43,631 nucleotides of DNA, taken from Astrobacterium formosum. GTDB taxonomy: Bacteria > Pseudomonadota > Alphaproteobacteria > Rhizobiales > Xanthobacteraceae. Under the pieces are notes generated by a model, which searched no databases, was not told where the DNA came from, and saw only the letters and a program-made list of their open reading frames with translations. Positions within the stretch are counted from its first letter, which is position 1, and each line of letters begins with the position of its first letter. The stretch lies in assembly GCA_030848545.1 (NCBI GenBank), contig JAVDCA010000040.1:1-43631 (forward strand), given 5' to 3'. Of this stretch, positions 1 to 8,488 are shown piece after piece. Both the position numbers and the translations under genes were made by a program.

Positions 1-19
1 TCTTTTCTGCTGCGCACGT

Positions 20-62
20 TTCAAGGCGTGGATGCCCGGGACAAGCCCGGGCATGACGAACG
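20..62. repeat. short palindromic intergenic repeat
   Basis: A dyad built on GCCCGGG/CCCGGGC (GATGCCCGGGACAAGCCCGGGCAT) lies in non-coding sequence at the left edge. This is a common dispersed intergenic repeat type in Alphaproteobacteria. No gene is associated with it inside the window. Confidence 0.6.
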
Positions 63-152
63 CTCAGTAAATGGCCTTTTCGGTTGGCCGCATTTTGAGT
101 CAGGCTCTCAGGACGACGGTCAATCATGAGTCATCAGCGACGACGCTTGGTA

Positions 153-398
153 CAATACTGAATTCGACTGATCAGTTCCGCTTCCGTGCCCCGGGCGCGG
201 CGCAGCACGCAGCGAAGCGTAGCGGAGCGAAGTGGTGCGACGCTGAACCGGGGCCTTGCGCTGACGCTGGTCGGGGCGGCGTCGGGACAGGGCCCCGGAT
301 CTGCGGCGCGGCAGACCGCGAAGTGCGGTCCACCGTACCGCGTCCGGGGCACGTCCGGGGACTAGGAAGCGATCAGCCGACAAGCCGTAATTCAATTC
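153..398 (+). repeat. MITE-like inverted-repeat element, copy 1
   Basis: First copy of the window's main repeat family. The left arm carries CGACTGATCAG followed by CGTGCCCCGGGCGCG. The right arm carries CGCGTCCGGGGCACG followed by GGAAGCGATCAGCCGA. The interior contains the segment AGTGGTGCGACGCTGAACCG that recurs in other copies. It ends about 20 bases before the small terminase-like gene, and no convincing gene lies in positions 1-417. Confidence 0.75.
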
Positions 399-417
399 CA
401 CAAATCGGGGCTCAGTC

Positions 418-888
418 ATGGACGCGAAGAACGCGCCCGTGCGCGCCAAGGCGCGTGCGCGGCCAAGGCAAGAGGACGCCGGGGACGTCGTTGCGCGAGC
501 TGTGCGCGCCGACACCCGGCCCGGGCGCATCCCGGCGGACCGCAACGATGCGCCACCGCGGGTCTTCACCGAAGCCGACCGCGCCGCGGTGGTGCAGATG
601 CTGTGGGAGAGCGCCGAACGGCAAGTTGCCGACCTGCACGGGCGGGTCATGTCCGCCGGCCTCGACGCCGACGAGCGCGAGCGCGACGGCCGCGTGCTTT
701 CGGTGATGGTCAAGACCATGCGCGAACTCGCCGCGCTCGACGAAGCCACGGTGGCCCCAAATGACGATCGAAACCCCGAAGCCGACAGCCGCGACATCGA
801 CGAATTCCGTCGCGAGCTTGCGCGCCGCATTGACGCGCTTGTCGCCGCCCAGCCAGCTGAAATTGATGGCGGAGATGCCGGCCCGTGA
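418..888 (+). CDS. small terminase-like protein (TerS1), apparently lacking its N-terminal HTH
   Basis: A 156-residue protein immediately upstream of, and overlapping, a large terminase gene, which is the position of GTA gene 1 / phage terS. Small terminase recognises DNA and regulates TerL during packaging. The C-terminal part (DIDEFRRELARRIDALV) resembles the C-terminus of the second small terminase in this window (DLDQFRDAVARRIEIFV). The N-terminal helix-turn-helix of that second protein (232 residues) has no counterpart here: the first 50 residues are Arg/Ala/Pro-rich. The gene starts about 20 bases after repeat copy 1, so N-terminal loss at the repeat is plausible. Only a weak GGGGCTC ribosome site precedes the ATG. 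Identity rests on position plus weak similarity. Confidence 0.6.
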   Translation: MDAKNAPVRAKARARPRQEDAGDVVARAVRADTRPGRIPADRNDAPPRVFTEADRAAVVQMLWESAERQVADLHGRVMSAGLDADERERDGRVLSVMVKTMRELAALDEATVAPNDDRNPEADSRDIDEFRRELARRIDALVAAQPAEIDGGDAGP

Positions 889-2149
889 ACGCGACCGCTT
901 CATGCACGATTTTGCGCTCTTCGCCCACGCCCACCAGGTGCCGCCGCCCGCGACCCTAGAGGGCCGCGCCTGGACCACCTGGCTCGTCCTCGGCGGCCGC
1001 GGCGCCGGCAAGACGGCGGCCGGCTCGGCTTTCGTCAAGGCCATGGCGCTCGGCGAACCGCCATTGGGGGTCGCCGGCGTGCCGGTCTCGCCCATCGCCC
1101 TCGTGGGCGAGACGGAGCACGAAGTCCGCGAAGTGATGGTCGAGGGCGTATCCGGTCTCATATCCGCCCATGCCCGCCACGAGCGGCCCACCTGGACATC
1201 GTCGCGCCGCCGCCTCGAATGGCGAAACGGCGCCGTCGCGCAGGCCTTTTCCGCCGAGGATCCGGAATCCTTGCGCGGCTTCCAGTTCGGTGCCGCCTGG
1301 GTCGACGAACTCGCCAAATGGCGCCATGCCGACGCGAGTTTCGACATGCTGCAGTTCGGCCTGCGCCTCGGCGCCCGGCCGCGCCAGGTCGTCACCACGA
1401 CGCCGCGGCCGATCCCGCTCCTCAAGCGTCTGCGCGACGATCCCGCGACGGTCGTGACCCACGCGCCCACCCAGGCGAACGCCGCCCATCTGGCGCCGGC
1501 CTTCATCGACACCGTCATCGCCCGCTACGGGGGTACGCGCCTCGGCCGCCAGGAAATCCTGGGCGAGTTCATCGAGGAGCGTCCCGACGCCCTGTGGTCG
1601 CGCGACTTGATCGAGCGCTCGCGCGTCGCCGCCGCGCCGGCGCTCGCGCGCATCGTCGTCGCCGTCGACCCGCCGGCCACGAGCCACGAAGGCTCCTCCG
1701 CCTGCGGCCTCGTCGCCGCCGGCGTCGGCGAAGAGGGCATGATTTACATTCTCGCCGATGCGACCGTCGCCGGGCTCACGCCCGCCGGATGGGCCGGCAG
1801 GGCGGTGGCGCTGTGGCGTTCGCTCGCGGCGGACGCGCTCGTGGTCGAGGTCAACCACGGCGGCGACATGGTGCGCGCCGTCCTGGCGCAGGCCGACCCG
1901 GATGTGCCGGTGACCAGCGTCACGGCGACGCGAGGAAAATTTTTGCGCGCCGAGCCGGTCGCCGCCCTCTACGAGCAGGGCCGTGTCAAGCACGCCGGCA
2001 TGTTCGCCAGGCTCGAAGACGAAATGTGCGATTTCGGTCCGACCGGTCTCTCGTCCGGCCGCTCGCCCGACCGCCTCGACGCGCTCGTCTGGGCGGTGGC
2101 GTCGTTGAGCTTCGGGGCCCGGAAGGTGCCGCGGATCAGGGTCCTGTGA
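761..2149 (+). CDS. phage/GTA large terminase subunit (TerL1)
   Basis: A 462-residue terminase ATPase/nuclease that would drive DNA into the prohead. Walker A is GGRGAGKT at about residues 78-85, the Walker B region is AAWVDELAKW, and a nuclease-domain acidic motif reads VVAVDPPAT. DALVVEVN and a C-terminal SPDRLDALVWA motif follow. The start overlaps the upstream small terminase by 128 bases. An alternative ATG at 866 would remove conserved N-terminal sequence, and the 761 start gives exactly the length of the paralogue at 24089. The two proteins share long identical blocks such as FDMLQFGLRLGARPRQ and TRLGRQEILGE. The portal gene follows only after 2.75 kb containing unrelated genes. Family assignment is firm; GTA rather than prophage origin is inferred from gene order. 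Confidence 0.93.
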   Translation: MTIETPKPTAATSTNSVASLRAALTRLSPPSQLKLMAEMPARERDRFMHDFALFAHAHQVPPPATLEGRAWTTWLVLGGRGAGKTAAGSAFVKAMALGEPPLGVAGVPVSPIALVGETEHEVREVMVEGVSGLISAHARHERPTWTSSRRRLEWRNGAVAQAFSAEDPESLRGFQFGAAWVDELAKWRHADASFDMLQFGLRLGARPRQVVTTTPRPIPLLKRLRDDPATVVTHAPTQANAAHLAPAFIDTVIARYGGTRLGRQEILGEFIEERPDALWSRDLIERSRVAAAPALARIVVAVDPPATSHEGSSACGLVAAGVGEEGMIYILADATVAGLTPAGWAGRAVALWRSLAADALVVEVNHGGDMVRAVLAQADPDVPVTSVTATRGKFLRAEPVAALYEQGRVKHAGMFARLEDEMCDFGPTGLSSGRSPDRLDALVWAVASLSFGARKVPRIRVL

Positions 2150-2705
2150 GCGGCTGTCGATCGATCGCTGCGCATCGTGCCCCGGGCGCGGCGCGGCAGG
2201 CCGCGAAGAGCGGTCCACCGCACCGCGCCCGGTGCACGTGTGACGTGATCGCGCGAATGTCGCATCTCTCGGAGGTCGTTCGGGGCGCGCCTCCACATGC
2301 CGTTGATCGGGCGGCGCCGGACTTTCGTTTTCGCCGCCACCTCAAACGAACACGGAGCACGGCAGCAGCCGGCCGCGCGCTCCGATTTGCTCGGCATTGG
2401 CGCGATGTTCGCGATCGCGTGCGGCGAATATCGTCGACGAAATGAAAATACGCGCAGGCTCGGCGGCGCCACTTTCGCTTTCGCCTCGATACGCGGCGAA
2501 CATCGATGCGCGTCGAAGATGTTCAACTGGTTCGATGCCTTAGTGCAGTGACGTATTTACCCGCGCCGCGAACGCCGTAGCATCGCGCCATCGTTCGTGA
2601 TCGGCCGCTCGCCCGCGGGGAGCGGCAACACCCCCGTCGGCGCGGCCGACGCCAGCGTGACTTGCATGAATCGGCCCGAGCCGGGCCGGTCAACGGGGGT
2701 TTGAC
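2150..2705. repeat. gene-free region with a degenerate repeat (2176-2239)
   Basis: Positions 2176-2239 hold a short copy of the main repeat: CGTGCCCCGGGCGCG, then a GGCCGCGAAGAGCGGTCC segment, then CGCGCCCGGTGCACG. The remaining sequence to 2705 shows no convincing gene. A possible 84-codon frame at 2297 has no ribosome site and no recognisable features. Confidence 0.6.
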
Positions 2706-3620
2706 ATGCTCAGATACAGCCGACTTGCTCTGCCGCTTCTTCTCGGTGCGATGCTCTGCATCCCCGCGCAGGCGGCGCCGAAGAAGCAGGCTCCATCGCT
2801 TTCCGTTCATCCGACCTACAGCTACAAGCTGATCGACACCTTCGAGGTGAAGGGCCGCCAGGGCGTCACCAGCGACGGCGAGTTCTATTACGTCAGCGGC
2901 AGCAAGGCGCTCTACAAGTACGACAAGAAGGGCAAGCTCGTGCTCTCCAACGAGAGCCCGTTCGACGGCTATCCGATCCCGTCGAATCACATCGGCGGCA
3001 TCGACGTCTTCAACGGCGAGGTGTTCGTCAGCGCCGAGAATTTCGCCGACGGCGTCGGCAAGGACATCCAGATCGCCATCCATGACGCCAAGACGCTCAA
3101 GCTCAAGCGCGCCTTCAAGTTCGATGCGTCCACCGGCCAGCAGGAAGTGTCGGGCATCTGCGTCGACACCGACAAGCGCATCGTCTGGATGGTGAGCTGG
3201 GTCGGCGAGGAGAGCGGCCGCTACATCTACGGCTACGGGCTCGATAGCGGCAAATTCCAGCGCAAGGTGCACCTGCAGGCGCCGCCCCAATGGATCCAGG
3301 GCATCCACTACTGGAAGGGCAAGCTCTACGTGACCGCCGACGACGGCACCGCCGACGACAAGGAGCCGGACAATCTCTACCGGGTCGACGTCACCGACGC
3401 GACCTACGCCCACGTGGTGCGCGAGAAGGTGTTCGACGACGTCAAGTTCCAAGGCGAGATCGAGGCCGGCGGCGTCGATCCCAAGACCGGCGAATTCCTG
3501 GTCCTGTTCAACCGCGGTTCGCGCATCGTCCTCGGCATGGTCAAGGGCTTCTATCCCGGCTACGACCGCGAAATCTCCGAGGTCTATCGCTACAAGATGA
3601 CGCCCTATAAGGGGAAGTGA
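2706..3620 (+). CDS. secreted beta-propeller-like protein of unknown function
   Basis: A 304-residue protein with a clear signal peptide (residues 1-24, ending in IPAQAA), so it is predicted to be exported to the periplasm. The mature part is rich in short beta-strand repeats with alternating Gly/Asp turns, such as GVTSDGEFYYVSG, GGIDVFNGEVFVS and GIHYWKGKLYVTADDG. This suggests a propeller-type fold as in NHL/YVTN proteins, although no family signature was recognised. The ATG is preceded by CGGGGGTT. Flanking sequence on both sides contains copies of the main repeat, and the gene separates TerL1 from the portal gene, with no obvious role in particle assembly. An accessory cargo gene is the likely interpretation. 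Confidence 0.7.
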   Translation: MLRYSRLALPLLLGAMLCIPAQAAPKKQAPSLSVHPTYSYKLIDTFEVKGRQGVTSDGEFYYVSGSKALYKYDKKGKLVLSNESPFDGYPIPSNHIGGIDVFNGEVFVSAENFADGVGKDIQIAIHDAKTLKLKRAFKFDASTGQQEVSGICVDTDKRIVWMVSWVGEESGRYIYGYGLDSGKFQRKVHLQAPPQWIQGIHYWKGKLYVTADDGTADDKEPDNLYRVDVTDATYAHVVREKVFDDVKFQGEIEAGGVDPKTGEFLVLFNRGSRIVLGMVKGFYPGYDREISEVYRYKMTPYKGK

Positions 3621-4304
3621 GCGGCGATCTCTTCTTCGTGCCCCGGACGCGCCGCGGCGGATCGTTCTTCACGGTTTGCCACGGTGCTGATCCGGGGCTT
3701 CGCTGTTCAAGTGCCGCGAAGGCGCGATCGTTGCGGGCCCGATGACAGGCCCGCGAAGAAACGCCGGTCAGGTCGGGGCAACCGGCCTGGCCGTTTTGTT
3801 TGTTGGTTTCCGCTGGCGCTGAAAAATTTTGCGAGGATCGCGCCCGAATGACCGAGCCGACCCACCGAATTGGGTATGAAGCCGAGGCGGACAAAAAAAG
3901 AGGCCCGGTTTCCATCATGCCAGCACGCGCCGTAGCGTGGCTAGTCCGGAACCGGGCCTTTGATTTGTTGAAACCATTTTTACTGATCATTAACTCAGAT
4001 GGACATCCGAATTCTCACGTAGCTCTTAATACATGGTTAACCGCAATTCGCGCCCATGCGCGCCGCCACCTGCTCTTGACGAGTGCCCGCGCAAGGCCCC
4101 GGTTCAGCGTCGCACCACTCCACTGCGCTTCGCTGCGTTGCGTGCTGCGCCGCGCCCGGGGCACGGAGTACGGGTTCATTCCGCCGTGCCCCGGGCGCGC
4201 TGCAGCATGAGCTCATCAGCGCGTTTACGCGCGTCTTCGACGCACTATGCGAATGATGCGGCGCAGACCCGGGGCCTCGCTCCGCGCCGGCGAAAATGAG
4301 CGCG
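3621..4304. repeat. gene-free region with several main-repeat fragments
   Basis: A degenerate copy starts at 3637 (CGTGCCCCGGACGCG). A right-arm copy occupies 4084-4166 (CAAGGCCCCGGTTCAGCGTC to CGCGCCCGGGGCACGG). It is followed at once by a left arm at 4185 (CGTGCCCCGGGCGCGCTGC) running to about 4287. The adjoining arms suggest nested or abutting insertions. A separate hairpin is listed at 3900-3961. No credible gene was found. Confidence 0.65.
3900..3961. terminator. strong hairpin, possible bidirectional terminator or small RNA end
   Basis: Arms AGGCCCGGTTTCC (3901-3913) and GGAACCGGGCCTT (3948-3960) pair around a loop that itself has a CACGC/GCGTG mini-stem. An A-run (ACAAAAAAAG) lies on the left and a T-rich tract on the right, so it could terminate transcription in both directions. 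It lies 280 bases after the beta-propeller gene, far for a simple terminator, so a small RNA 3' end is also possible. Confidence 0.45.
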
Positions 4305-4598
4305 CTACGTCAGCCATTCCTCGCTCATGTCGCGCCAATCCGGATTGAGCTTCTCGACGAGCGCGATCTTCCACGCCCGCCGCCACCGTTTGAGCCGCCG
4401 CTCCTGCGCGCGCGCTTCGAGAATGGACGCGTGCTCCTCGGCATAGACGCGTTTGTCGATGCCGTGCGTTTGCGTGAAGCCCGGCACCAGCTTCGCCTTG
4501 TGCTCGCCGACACGGCGCGCGAGATCGTTGGTGACGCCGATATAGAACGCGCCTGCGCGCCGGTTGGAGAGAATATAGACGAAGTAGCGATCCGGCAT
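4305..4598 (-). CDS. GIY-YIG nuclease superfamily protein
   Basis: A protein of 97 residues with the single-domain GIY-YIG layout: YFVYILSN near the start, then FYIGVTNDLARRVGEHK with the catalytic Arg/His region, and Glu in the EARAQERRLKRWRR helix. Such small proteins (the UPF0213/YhbQ-like group) are putative endonucleases of poorly defined role and are common in Alphaproteobacteria. I chose the ATG at 4598 because a GGGGGCG run lies just upstream and the protein then begins at the conserved core. ATGs at 4631 and 4676 are possible, but the latter sits at a repeat boundary. The gene runs opposite to the phage genes around it. Confidence 0.85.
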   Translation of the reverse strand: MPDRYFVYILSNRRAGAFYIGVTNDLARRVGEHKAKLVPGFTQTHGIDKRVYAEEHASILEARAQERRLKRWRRAWKIALVEKLNPDWRDMSEEWLT

Positions 4599-4676
4599 TG
4601 CGCGCCCCCGAGGTGCGGCGACGGGCTGCATCGTCGCATCCGAGAGTAATTCCGCGGAATCACGTTCGCGCGTCAT

Positions 4677-4868
4677 CGTGCCCCGGGCGCGCTGCGGCGG
4701 ACCGCTCTTCGCGGTCTGCTGCAGCGCAGAGCCGGGGCCTCGTTCCGCACTCGCCCCAGCCGACCCTGCGCTTCCATCCGACAGGTGCCCGCGCAAGGCC
4801 CCGGTTCAGCGTCGCACCACTCTACTGCGCTTTCGCTCCGTTCCGTGCTGCGCCGCGCCCGGGGCACG
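4677..4868 (-). repeat. MITE-like inverted-repeat element, copy between GIY-YIG gene and portal
   Basis: Left arm CGTGCCCCGGGCGCGCTGCGG, an internal GGACCGCTCTTCGCGGTC hairpin, then CAAGGCCCCGGTTCAGCGTC, and right arm CGCGCCCGGGGCACGG. It ends 33 bases before the portal start and therefore occupies the portal promoter/leader region. Confidence 0.8.
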
Positions 4869-4901
4869 GGAGTGCCCACGAACAATCTCCGAGGATCCCC
4901 C

Positions 4902-6074
4902 ATGCTTCATCTCCTCAAATCCCTTCTTCGCAGCCCCGAGACCAAGGCCTCGCGCACCGCGCGCGTCATCCGCTTCGAGGCCGGCGCGCCGGCCAGGTGG
5001 ACGCCGCGCGACTACGCCGCGCTCGCCCGCGAAGGTTTTGTCAGGAACGCGGTGGTGCATCGCGCCGTCAAGCTCGTCGCCGAAAATGTCGGCCAGTGCG
5101 CCTTCCTCGCCTATGAGGGCGCGCGGCTTTCCGACCCGCATCCGCTCACCGACCTTCTGGCGCGACCCAATCCGCGCCAGGAGGGCGCCGTGTTCCTCGA
5201 AAGCCTCGCCGCCCATCTCCTCATCGCCGGCAATGCCTATGTGGAGGCGGTGGCGCTCGGCACCGACAAGACCGACGTGCGCGAACTCTATTCGCTGCGG
5301 CCGGATCGGCTGCGCGTCGTGCCGGGGCCGGACGGCTGGGCGTCCGCCTACGACTATGTGGTCGGCGCCCGCTCGGTGCGCTTCGAGCAGGCAGGCAGCG
5401 TGCCGCCGATCCTGCATCTGACGCTGTTCAATCCGCTCGACGACCATTACGGCCTCGGCGCGCTGGAAGCGGCGGCGATCGCGGTCGACACCCACAATGC
5501 CGCCGCGTCGTGGAACAAGGCGCTGCTCGACAATGCGGCGCGGCCCTCCGGCGCGCTCGTCTACGACGCGGCCGAAGGTGGCATCCTCTCCGACAATCAG
5601 TATGAACGCCTGAAAGCCCAGCTCGAAGCGAGCTATGTGGGCGCCGCCAATGCGGGCCGGCCGATGGTGCTCGAGGGCGGGCTGGACTGGAAGCCCATGT
5701 CGCTCACCCCGAAGGACATGGACTTTCTTGATGCCAAGCACGCGGCGGCGCGCGAGATCGCGCTCGCCTTCGGGGTGCCGCCCATGCTGCTCGGCATTCC
5801 GGGCGACAACACCTACGCGAACTACCGCGAGGCGAACCTCGCGCTGTGGCGCACCGCCGTGCTGCCGCTCGCCGGGCGGATCGGCTCGGCGCTCGCCCAC
5901 TGGCTGGCGCCGGCGTTCGGGGACGGGCTGGCGCTTGCGGTCGACACCGACCGCATCGAGGCGCTCGCCGCCGACCGCGCCGCCCTGTGGGCGCGCGTCG
6001 GCGCGGCCGCGTTCCTCACCGACGACGAGAAGCGCGAGATGGTCGGGTTCGGGCCTAGGCGCGAGGGCTTCTAG
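4902..6074 (+). CDS. HK97-family phage/GTA portal protein
   Basis: A 390-residue portal protein, the dodecameric ring through which DNA enters the head (GTA gene 3 position). Family signatures include [16 protein letters not shown] near the N-terminus, [12 protein letters not shown], a LIAGNAYVE block, and the C-terminal [20 protein letters not shown] followed by [19 protein letters not shown]. The ATG at 4902 has a GAGGA ribosome site 7 bases upstream and gives the family's usual length. The stop codon shares the CTAG tetranucleotide with the stop of the convergent collagen-like gene. In compact GTA clusters a small gene and the protease would follow directly; here they are displaced by inserted genes. 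Confidence 0.95.
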   Translation: MLHLLKSLLRSPETKASRTARVIRFEAGAPARWTPRDYAALAREGFVRNAVVHRAVKLVAENVGQCAFLAYEGARLSDPHPLTDLLARPNPRQEGAVFLESLAAHLLIAGNAYVEAVALGTDKTDVRELYSLRPDRLRVVPGPDGWASAYDYVVGARSVRFEQAGSVPPILHLTLFNPLDDHYGLGALEAAAIAVDTHNAAASWNKALLDNAARPSGALVYDAAEGGILSDNQYERLKAQLEASYVGAANAGRPMVLEGGLDWKPMSLTPKDMDFLDAKHAAAREIALAFGVPPMLLGIPGDNTYANYREANLALWRTAVLPLAGRIGSALAHWLAPAFGDGLALAVDTDRIEALAADRAALWARVGAAAFLTDDEKREMVGFGPRREGF

Positions 6075-6949
6075 CGGGCGCAGAAGGCGGTGACAGTCGC
6101 GGTCGGCCGGTTCGAGCACTGGATGGTGCGCGCATCGGTGAGGGCGGCCGAGCCGCCCGGGCAGACGGCGGCGAGTGCCACCTCGCCCTCCTGGCAGGCG
6201 AGCGCGCACACCTCGCCCTCCACACATTCGCGCGTGATGGGTCTGAGGGAAAAACCAGGCTCGCCCTTGGCCCCCACGAGTCCACCTTCACCACGATCAC
6301 CTTTCGGCCCGGGCAATCCGGCGATTCCTTGCGGGCCCATCTCGCCGCGCTCGCCTTTGGGGCCTTGCGGACCGGCGATTCCTTGCGGGCCCATCTCACC
6401 GCGCTCGCCTTTGGGGCCTTGCGGGCCGGCGATTCCCTGCGGGCCGGGCTCACCGCGCTCGCCTTTGGGGCCTTGCGGACCGGCGATTCCTTGCGGGCCC
6501 ATCTCGCCGTGCTCGCCTTTGGGGCCTTGCGGGCCGGCGATTCCCTGCGGGCCCATCTCGCCACGCTCGCCCTTTGGGCCTTGCGGGCCGGCGATTCCTT
6601 GCGGGCCGGCGGGGCCTTGCGGGCCCCTCTCGCCGCGCTCCGCGGCGGGGCCGCTGGGGCCGCAATTGGCGACGACGGCGTCGCGGGTGTCGGCGCCGGC
6701 ACGCAGCTTCACCCGGCACTCCGACGGCATGTAGGGGATCCGGAACACGAACCGGCGACGGTGATCGCTGGTGACCGTGAACCGGTCGTCGAGGGTCACG
6801 GTCTCGCCCTTCTTCTGGGTCCAGCCGCCCACCACCAGGACGCCGGCCATGATCTGCGCATCGTTGAGGCGGATCCTCGCCTCGCCGTCACCGATGCCCG
6901 CGACCATCGCCGCGCCCGCACACAACACAACCCATGCCCCGCGCATCAT
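6071..6949 (-). CDS. secreted collagen-like (Gly-X-Y repeat) protein
   Basis: A protein of 292 residues. It begins [18 protein letters not shown] and has a signal peptide ending near GDGEA. A non-collagenous N-terminal domain of about 75 residues with two Cys follows, then an uninterrupted Gly-X-Y region (about residues 97-233), then a Cys-rich C-terminal domain (six Cys). The collagen region is built from six 18-residue units of the type [18 protein letters not shown]. The ATG at 6949 follows an AGAGGGG ribosome site; a longer start at 7027 would put 26 residues ahead of the signal peptide. Bacterial collagen-like proteins form triple helices and are often surface or structural proteins. The gene faces the phage genes and is inserted directly behind the portal gene. 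Function is unknown. Confidence 0.85.
   Translation of the reverse strand: MMRGAWVVLCAGAAMVAGIGDGEARIRLNDAQIMAGVLVVGGWTQKKGETVTLDDRFTVTSDHRRRFVFRIPYMPSECRVKLRAGADTRDAVVANCGPSGPAAERGERGPQGPAGPQGIAGPQGPKGERGEMGPQGIAGPQGPKGEHGEMGPQGIAGPQGPKGERGEPGPQGIAGPQGPKGERGEMGPQGIAGPQGPKGERGEMGPQGIAGLPGPKGDRGEGGLVGAKGEPGFSLRPITRECVEGEVCALACQEGEVALAAVCPGGSAALTDARTIQCSNRPTATVTAFCAR
6284..6607 (-). repeat. 54-bp tandem repeat, six units, inside the collagen-like gene
   Basis: Six successive 54-base units encode [13 protein letters not shown] plus a variable ERGEM/EHGEM/ERGEP end; the last unit is degenerate ([18 protein letters not shown]). Units are highly similar at DNA level, so copy number is likely to vary by slippage or recombination. 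Confidence 0.9.
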
Positions 6950-7126
6950 CTCGATCTGCCCCTCTGGTGGTCCGGACGCCGCCCGCGCGCGCCCGTCAAG
7001 GATATCCACACTCAAGGATATCCGCACTCAAGGCTACCCGCATTCTTCGGCCGCGACTGCGGCGTCTGCATGACGCCCGCGAGCTTCGCCCACAGGAATT
7101 CAACAGACCGCTAACGGGCACCCCCC

Positions 7127-7312
7127 ATGGACGAATTGATCCGCACTTTTTCCGGCCGCGGCGACCTCGCCCATCTGGCCCTGTTCCTGTGGGCGGCGTT
7201 CGCCTCGGCGCTGGCGGTCACGGCGCTCAGGGAACTCGCCGCCGCGGTGCGCCGCTTCGACGATTTCGTGCGCGCGCTCGCCGACCTCAACCGCAAGCTG
7301 CGCGGCGACTGA
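7127..7312 (+). CDS. small membrane-anchored protein, GTA g3.5-like by position
   Basis: A 61-residue protein with one hydrophobic segment (about residues 15-35, HLALFLWAAFASALAVTAL) followed by a charged amphipathic helix ending RKLRGD. It is on the same strand as the head genes and is the first + strand gene after the portal. GTA clusters often carry a small uncharacterised gene between portal and protease, so this may be that gene. This is inference from position; no sequence signature was recognised. The ATG follows ACGGGCACCCCCC, a weak ribosome site. Role unknown. Confidence 0.6.
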   Translation: MDELIRTFSGRGDLAHLALFLWAAFASALAVTALRELAAAVRRFDDFVRALADLNRKLRGD

Positions 7313-7374
7313 CCATCGCGGCGACTGAGCATCGCGGCGACTGACCACCAGTGACGCCGACAGGAGAACCCACA

Positions 7375-7578
7375 ATGGACCCCCTCCACACCGTGCTGCG
7401 CTCGCTGCGCGGCGACACGAAGTCGCGCCAGCACCTCGCCGTCTTCCGCGAATTCTTCGGCCATCTCGACCGCTTGGGCGGCAAGGCGGCCAGGAGCGCC
7501 GCCGCGCCGCCACGCGTCAAGGCGCCGCGCGCCAAGGTCCCGCGCGCCAAGGGACCACGTCTGCGCGCCACGCGGTGA
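7375..7578 (+). CDS. small basic protein of unknown function
   Basis: A 67-residue protein starting MDPLHTVLRSLRGDTKSRQ with a GGAG ribosome site 7 bases upstream. The N-terminal 45 residues look helical. The C-terminal 25 residues are a low-complexity Lys/Arg/Ala/Pro tail (KAPRAK/KVPRAK/KGPRLR), reminiscent of nucleic-acid-binding tails. It lies 62 bases after the small membrane protein on the same strand. No family is recognised, so coding status depends on the ribosome site and context. Confidence 0.5.
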   Translation: MDPLHTVLRSLRGDTKSRQHLAVFREFFGHLDRLGGKAARSAAAPPRVKAPRAKVPRAKGPRLRATR

Positions 7579-7713
7579 GGGGCCCCAACGGCGGCCGGAG
7601 CCCGATTGGCACCAAAGTCTAACCGCGGCCGCGACCGCCCGGAATGCGGTTTGCATCGGCAAATGCAGGCCGGGGGCCTCGACGATCGATCAACGGATGA
7701 TGAAAGGCTGACC

Positions 7714-8214
7714 ATGTCCCACACCCCCAAAACTCTGATACCCGACACTAATTCCGATCCGCGCAACACCGTCCCACGCAACATCGACCCAAGCCACCCC
7801 GACCCAAGCCACACCGGAACCCGGCGTTCCCGCGCCCGTTCCTCGCTTGCGCCCCTGCTCGCGATCGCGGCGGCGCCGATCGCGCTGGCGCTGGTCTCGC
7901 TGGTCGCGCCCGACAGGGGCCGCGCCATCGACACCACCGGGCTGTCCGAGCGGCTCACGCAGGAGCAGCGCGACTGGGTGCGCGAACTGCGCGCCGGCAA
8001 CGGCGCCTCGTGTTGCGACGACGCCGACGGCATCGATCCCGAATGGGACATCGCCGGCGGCGAATATCGGGTGCGCTACGGCGGCCGCTGGCTGGTGGTG
8101 GCGCCGCACGCGCTCCTGACCCAGCCGAACCGCATCGGCGTCGCCCGCGCCTGGATCGCCCACGGCGAGGGCGAGACCTTCGTGCGCTGCTTCCTGCCCG
8201 GTCCGACCACGTGA
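7714..8214 (+). CDS. membrane-anchored or secreted protein with CCDDADG motif, unknown function
   Basis: A 166-residue protein. The first 35 residues are polar, with Pro/His/Thr-rich short repeats (DPSHPDPSHTG). A hydrophobic segment follows (about 45-62, LAPLLAIAAAPIALALVSLV) and then a C-terminal domain predicted to lie outside the cytoplasm. That domain has GASCCDDADGIDPEW, GGRWLVVAPHALL and GEGETFVRCFLPG, so three Cys could form disulfides or bind metal. The ATG at 7714 has AAAGG upstream. I recall similar uncharacterised rhizobial proteins but cannot name a function. Two repeat clusters separate it from the first toxin-like gene. Confidence 0.7.
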   Translation: MSHTPKTLIPDTNSDPRNTVPRNIDPSHPDPSHTGTRRSRARSSLAPLLAIAAAPIALALVSLVAPDRGRAIDTTGLSERLTQEQRDWVRELRAGNGASCCDDADGIDPEWDIAGGEYRVRYGGRWLVVAPHALLTQPNRIGVARAWIAHGEGETFVRCFLPGPTT

Positions 8215-8221
8215 GGTGCAG

Positions 8222-8408
8222 AGCCCCGCTTCCTCCCCGGACCTGCGGGGAGGAAGTAGCCCGCATGGCGAAATAGAAATGTGCTGTCCGGCCCCGCGCG
8301 CTGCCTGCTCCCTCCCCCGCTTGCGGGGGAGGGTTGGGGAGGGGGCTCCCTTGCTCGGTGCCGGTGGCGCCCCCTCCCTGTCCCTCCCCCGCAAGCGGGA
8401 GAGGGGAC
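8222..8408. repeat. CCCTCTCC-type palindromic intergenic repeats
   Basis: Two or three hairpin repeats with cores CCTCCCCGGACCTGCGGGGAGG (a 22-base dyad at 8232 shortened here to its arms CCTCCCC/GGGGAGG), CCCTCCCCCGCTTGCGGGGG, and CCCTCCCCCGCAAGCGGG. This type is widespread between genes in Alphaproteobacteria. No gene lies in this stretch. Confidence 0.75.
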
Positions 8409-8488
8409 CGTGGGGCGAGCTCATCATCTCCCGAATGAGTCCTGCGCAGCCTTCGTGAACACAAAGCTCGGCCGAGCGATCTTGCACC

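Noticed and set aside
71-706. Long + strand frame at the left edge (211 codons)
   Set aside because: It runs through repeat copy 1 and overlaps the small terminase gene in another frame; composition is Arg/Pro-rich as expected from GC-rich shadow frames, with no ribosome site.
2297-2551. Possible 84-residue + strand protein upstream of the beta-propeller gene
   Set aside because: No ribosome site, no family features and an odd composition; insufficient support.
6284-6607. CRISPR-like regular repeat
   Set aside because: The 54-base units are contiguous without spacers and encode Gly-X-Y triplets in frame.
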